From Pedobacter sp. HDW13 (lineage in GTDB: Bacteria; Bacteroidota; Bacteroidia; Sphingobacteriales; Sphingobacteriaceae): DNA of 64,000 nt. The position numbers were made by a program, and so were the translations under genes. Below are positions 61,348 through 64,000 of this stretch, one piece after another (position 1 is the first letter of the stretch; each line of letters opens with the position of its first letter). The notes under the pieces were generated by a model. It saw only the letters and a list, made by a program, of their open reading frames with translations, ran no database searches and was not told the origin of the DNA. Location: positions 5,518,001 through 5,582,000 of the forward strand of contig NZ_CP049868.1 in the NCBI RefSeq assembly GCF_011303555.1, written 5' to 3'.

Positions 61348-63858
61348 ATGAGAATTTACCTAACCATTTTGTTGATTTTAAATTTAATGTGCTCGCAATT
61401 AAATGCGGCTGATATTTATGTCTCTAAAATCGGTTCAGATCGCAATAGTGGTACAAAGGAAAAACCATTAGCTTCCTTACATTTTGCCATCCGGAAGGCG
61501 AGGGAGTTGCGGCGCTTAAACGATAATTCGATTAAAGGCGGGATTAATATCATCATTGAAAATGGTTATTACACTTTAGACGAAACCATTGTCCTTCGAC
61601 CGGAAGATTCAGGCACAAAAGATAATCCGACACAGATTATGGCTACTCCCGGCGCAAGCGTTATTTTTAGTGGCGGTATAAAAATTAAGGGCTGGAAGAA
61701 ATTAACCACATCCCTTGCAGGTTTACCTAAAAAGGCCACAGGTAAAGTTTGGATGGCTGATGCCCCTATGTTTGCCGATAATACTTTGCAGTTCAGGCAG
61801 CTCTGGGTAAATGGCAATAAGGCTGTTCGGGCTAAAGATGCCAATGGCGATGTCATGAACAGGATTTTATCCTGGGATGCACAATCTCAAACCTGCAAAA
61901 TCCCCTTAAACAAAAACATCAACCTGAGTAAGGCAAAAGGTATCGAAATGGTGATACATCAATGGTGGGCCATTGCCAATTTGCGGGTAAAATCGGTAAA
62001 AAATCAAAACAATGCTGCTGAGCTTTCCTTTTTACAGCCCGAAAGCCGCATACAATCTGAGCATCCCTGGCCAGCGCCATGGATTTCTGACAAAACCGGA
62101 AACTCTGCTTACTATCTTACCAATGCCATTCAGTTTTTAGATGAACCAGGCGAATGGTTCGAAGACCTACAGCAGCATAAAGTATATTACTGGCCCACAT
62201 CCGCGCAAAATATGCTTCAGGCAGATGTGGTTGCGCCGGCTTTAGAAAGCCTGGTAAAGGCGGCCGGAACAGTTGATCATCCGGTGTCGTACATTTCGTT
62301 TAAGGACATATCTTTTCAGCATGCATCATGGTTATTGCCATCCAAGCAAGGCCACGTACCGCATCAGGCAGGCATGTACATGCTCGATGCCTATAAGTTA
62401 GACCAACCGGGAACTGCCGATAAACCGACATTAGAGAATCAGGCCTGGGTTGGCCGGCCAGCTTCGGCTATCGAAATCAGCTACGCCAATCACATCGATT
62501 TTGAAGGTTGCAGATTCGAACACCATGCTTCAACCGGTATAGATTACCAAAAAGGAACGACTAACAACCAGATTAAAGGCAACTTGTTTAAAGATATTGG
62601 CGGATCGGGTATACTCATTGGTACTTTTTCGGATGAAGCTACTGAGGTACATTTGCCTTACCAACCTTCAGATGAGCGCGAAATTTCGGCTAACAACCTG
62701 ATCGAAAACAATCTGATTACCGATGTAACCAACGAAGACTGGGGTGCGGTTGGTATTGGTGCGGGTTACGTGCGTGCGCTGAAAATCATCCATAACGAAA
62801 TCAGCGATGTTTCTTACTCCGGAATTAGCATGGGTTGGGGCTGGACAAAAACCAAAAACGCAATGAAGGATAACACCATCAGCGGCAATAAAATCCATCA
62901 TTACGGCAAACACATGTACGATGTGGCCGGCATTTACACTTTATCAGCCCAGCCGAACTCTTTTATTACCGAAAATGTGATCGATAGCATTTACACAGCC
63001 AGGTATGCACACCTTCCCGACCACTGGTTTTACCTGTACACAGATGAGGGATCTTCGTTCCTTACCATTAAAGATAACTGGACACCAAGCGAAAAATACC
63101 TGCAAAATGCCAACGGACCCGATAATTCATGGGAGAATAACGGGCCGGAGGTTCCCCAAAAAATCAAGCAAAATGCAGGACTAACACCTCCATACCAGTA
63201 CCTGCTTAAAGATAAATCACCTATTTCTGCCACCCGAAAAATAAATAACGCAATAGATAAGCCCGTTGTTTTTGAGCTGATTTTTAAAGCTGGAGCCGTA
63301 CCCAACGATAAAACCCTGACAGCATTTGCCCGCGAAAATAACCTTTTAAGATCATCCATTTACAGCTGGGAAAACCGTTTGGTGGTTTACACTTCAAACT
63401 TAAAAACAGAAAGTTTACAGCAAACTTTAAAAAGGCTCAATGCCACTGAGATTAAGTTGTACGAGAATATGTTTTACGATTTCGACCGGAAACAGCAATG
63501 TGGAACAGCACCGGTAAAAGAATGGGACAATATTATTCTATCGGCCAATCTGATTAATGACGAAAAGCTGCAAAAAGAATACCTCGATTACCACAAAACA
63601 CAATTCGAGAAATGGCCCGAAATATCAAAAGGTTTTTGCAATGCCGATTTTCAACGCCTGGTTATCTTTAAAAAAGACCGTCAGCTGATGTTGATTATCA
63701 GCATACCCAAAGGTGCAGATTTAAATAAACTGAACCCTAAAACAACCGAAAACAACCCTAAAGTTGATGAATGGAATGCATTAATGAAAAAATACCAGGA
63801 AGGAATAGCAGGCACCAAACCCGGCGAGGTTTGGGTTTTCTTTAAACCTATAGACTGA
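61348..63858 (+). CDS. GH141-like beta-helix enzyme fused to two mutarotase-like domains
   Basis: The product is 836 residues. A signal peptide (to LNAA) is followed by a right-handed beta-helix of about 600 residues (DIYVSKIGSDRNSGTKEKPL, ILRPED-type SGTKDNPTQIMATPG, LWVNGNKAVRAKDANGD, NLIENNLITDVTNEDWG). This order resembles GH141 alpha-L-fucosidases or related xylan/galactosidase helices. Residues 637-719 (from DKPVVFELIF) and 720-836 form two ferredoxin-like units; the second matches the RhaM-type mutarotase at 11632: His749 in DYHKTQFEKWPEI kept, catalytic Tyr replaced by Phe774 in RLVIFKKDR. There is no stop or frameshift at the joint. It starts 10 bases after the previous stop. The mutarotase link is strong; GH141 itself needs a search. 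Confidence 0.7.
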   Translation: MRIYLTILLILNLMCSQLNAADIYVSKIGSDRNSGTKEKPLASLHFAIRKARELRRLNDNSIKGGINIIIENGYYTLDETIVLRPEDSGTKDNPTQIMATPGASVIFSGGIKIKGWKKLTTSLAGLPKKATGKVWMADAPMFADNTLQFRQLWVNGNKAVRAKDANGDVMNRILSWDAQSQTCKIPLNKNINLSKAKGIEMVIHQWWAIANLRVKSVKNQNNAAELSFLQPESRIQSEHPWPAPWISDKTGNSAYYLTNAIQFLDEPGEWFEDLQQHKVYYWPTSAQNMLQADVVAPALESLVKAAGTVDHPVSYISFKDISFQHASWLLPSKQGHVPHQAGMYMLDAYKLDQPGTADKPTLENQAWVGRPASAIEISYANHIDFEGCRFEHHASTGIDYQKGTTNNQIKGNLFKDIGGSGILIGTFSDEATEVHLPYQPSDEREISANNLIENNLITDVTNEDWGAVGIGAGYVRALKIIHNEISDVSYSGISMGWGWTKTKNAMKDNTISGNKIHHYGKHMYDVAGIYTLSAQPNSFITENVIDSIYTARYAHLPDHWFYLYTDEGSSFLTIKDNWTPSEKYLQNANGPDNSWENNGPEVPQKIKQNAGLTPPYQYLLKDKSPISATRKINNAIDKPVVFELIFKAGAVPNDKTLTAFARENNLLRSSIYSWENRLVVYTSNLKTESLQQTLKRLNATEIKLYENMFYDFDRKQQCGTAPVKEWDNIILSANLINDEKLQKEYLDYHKTQFEKWPEISKGFCNADFQRLVIFKKDRQLMLIISIPKGADLNKLNPKTTENNPKVDEWNALMKKYQEGIAGTKPGEVWVFFKPID

Positions 63859-63859
63859 T

Positions 63860-63890
63860 CCGTCCCCCTTTGGAGGGGGCAGGGGGAGGA
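63860..63890. repeat. ccccctttggagggggcaggggg repeat
   Basis: A G/C-rich near-palindrome (gtccccctttggagggggcag then ggggga) in the 54-base gap before the last gene. Repeats of this style are common at gene junctions in Bacteroidota genomes. A relative word lies at 59025-59043. Confidence 0.7.
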
Positions 63891-63912
63891 AATAAATAAT
63901 ACTTATTAAAAT

Positions 63913-64000
63913 ATGTTAAGATTAGGAATATTAGGATTAGGCGAGGGTAGAAGCACCATTTCTGCCTCACTGGCAAGCACCAAATTTAAACTGATTCAAA
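63913..64000 (+). CDS. Gfo/Idh/MocA-family oxidoreductase, N-terminal start (truncated)
   Basis: The ATG at 63913 opens a frame that leaves the window after 29 codons. The first strand and glycine loop (MLRLGILGLGEGRSTISA) are a Rossmann NAD-binding site of the Gfo/Idh/MocA type. Members oxidise or reduce sugars and inositols. This may be a sugar dehydrogenase at the end of the locus; an L-fucose dehydrogenase is possible but not shown, since only the start is visible. Confidence 0.6.
   Translation, partial: MLRLGILGLGEGRSTISASLASTKFKLIQ

Noticed and set aside
1-64000. CRISPR array, prophage or insertion sequence with transposase
   Set aside because: No regularly spaced direct repeats, phage structural genes or transposase-like products were seen; the repeats are palindromic intergenic elements.

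Overview
The window comes from a Bacteroidota chromosome, most like a soil or plant-associated Pedobacter or other Sphingobacteriaceae. The signs are a SusC/SusD pair, signal peptides and lipoboxes of Bacteroidota type, little use of Shine-Dalgarno sites, a textbook Bacteroidota promoter (TTG, 19 nt, TAnnTTTG) in front of a tRNA-Lys gene, DUF3826 proteins, and many CGTCATT-type palindromic repeats. Genus is an inference; phylum is well supported.

Layout. 1-9.4 kb is mixed: the end of a sulfatase gene, a methyltransferase, small hypothetical proteins in a block bounded by a degenerate repeat (one gene is frameshifted), an outer-membrane barrel protein, tRNA-Lys(UUU), a degenerate-Nudix NrtR/AraR-type regulator with a HAD phosphatase, and a divergent lipoprotein aldose 1-epimerase. 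9.5-13.6 kb (minus strand) is a five-gene deoxyhexose-acid operon: SDR dehydrogenase, FAH-family hydrolase, RhaM-type mutarotase, fuconolactonase-like amidohydrolase and FMN-dependent L-lactate dehydrogenase. Together they fit non-phosphorylating L-fucose (or L-rhamnose) oxidation to pyruvate and lactate.

14.0 kb to the right edge is one very large polysaccharide utilization locus of at least 50 kb. The first run (14.0-29.2 kb, plus) holds a GH67/GH20-like enzyme, an (alpha/alpha)6 glycosidase, GH28, GH95, GH2 with malectin, a sodium symporter and a DapA-family aldolase. An AraC regulator follows on the minus strand, then an L-fucose isomerase-like enzyme with DUF3826, SusC and a doubly frameshifted SusD. 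The last run (38.6 kb to the end) holds two tandem PL1 pectate lyases, a beta-helix plus barrel protein, GH140 apiosidase, GH43, two sialidase-like propellers, a SASA acetylesterase, GH2, GH78, a second DUF3826, an STN-esterase, a TIM-barrel isomerase, a GH141-like beta-helix enzyme fused to mutarotase-like domains, and the start of a Gfo/Idh/MocA oxidoreductase.

Apiosidase, rhamnosidase, fucosidases, polygalacturonase, pectate lyases, galactosidase-like enzymes and acetylesterases all point to pectin, with rhamnogalacturonan II (apiose, rhamnose, fucose, acetyl groups, Kdo/DHA) as the best single candidate. Surface and periplasmic enzymes would take the glycan apart, SusCD and the symporter would import products, and the fucose-type catabolic genes would feed pyruvate and lactate to central metabolism. 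Features of special note are the fucosidase-like/mutarotase fusion, repeats that sit at almost every wide gene junction and appear to supply start codons or N-termini, and a near-identical sequence shared by the regions upstream of susC and the PL1 pair.
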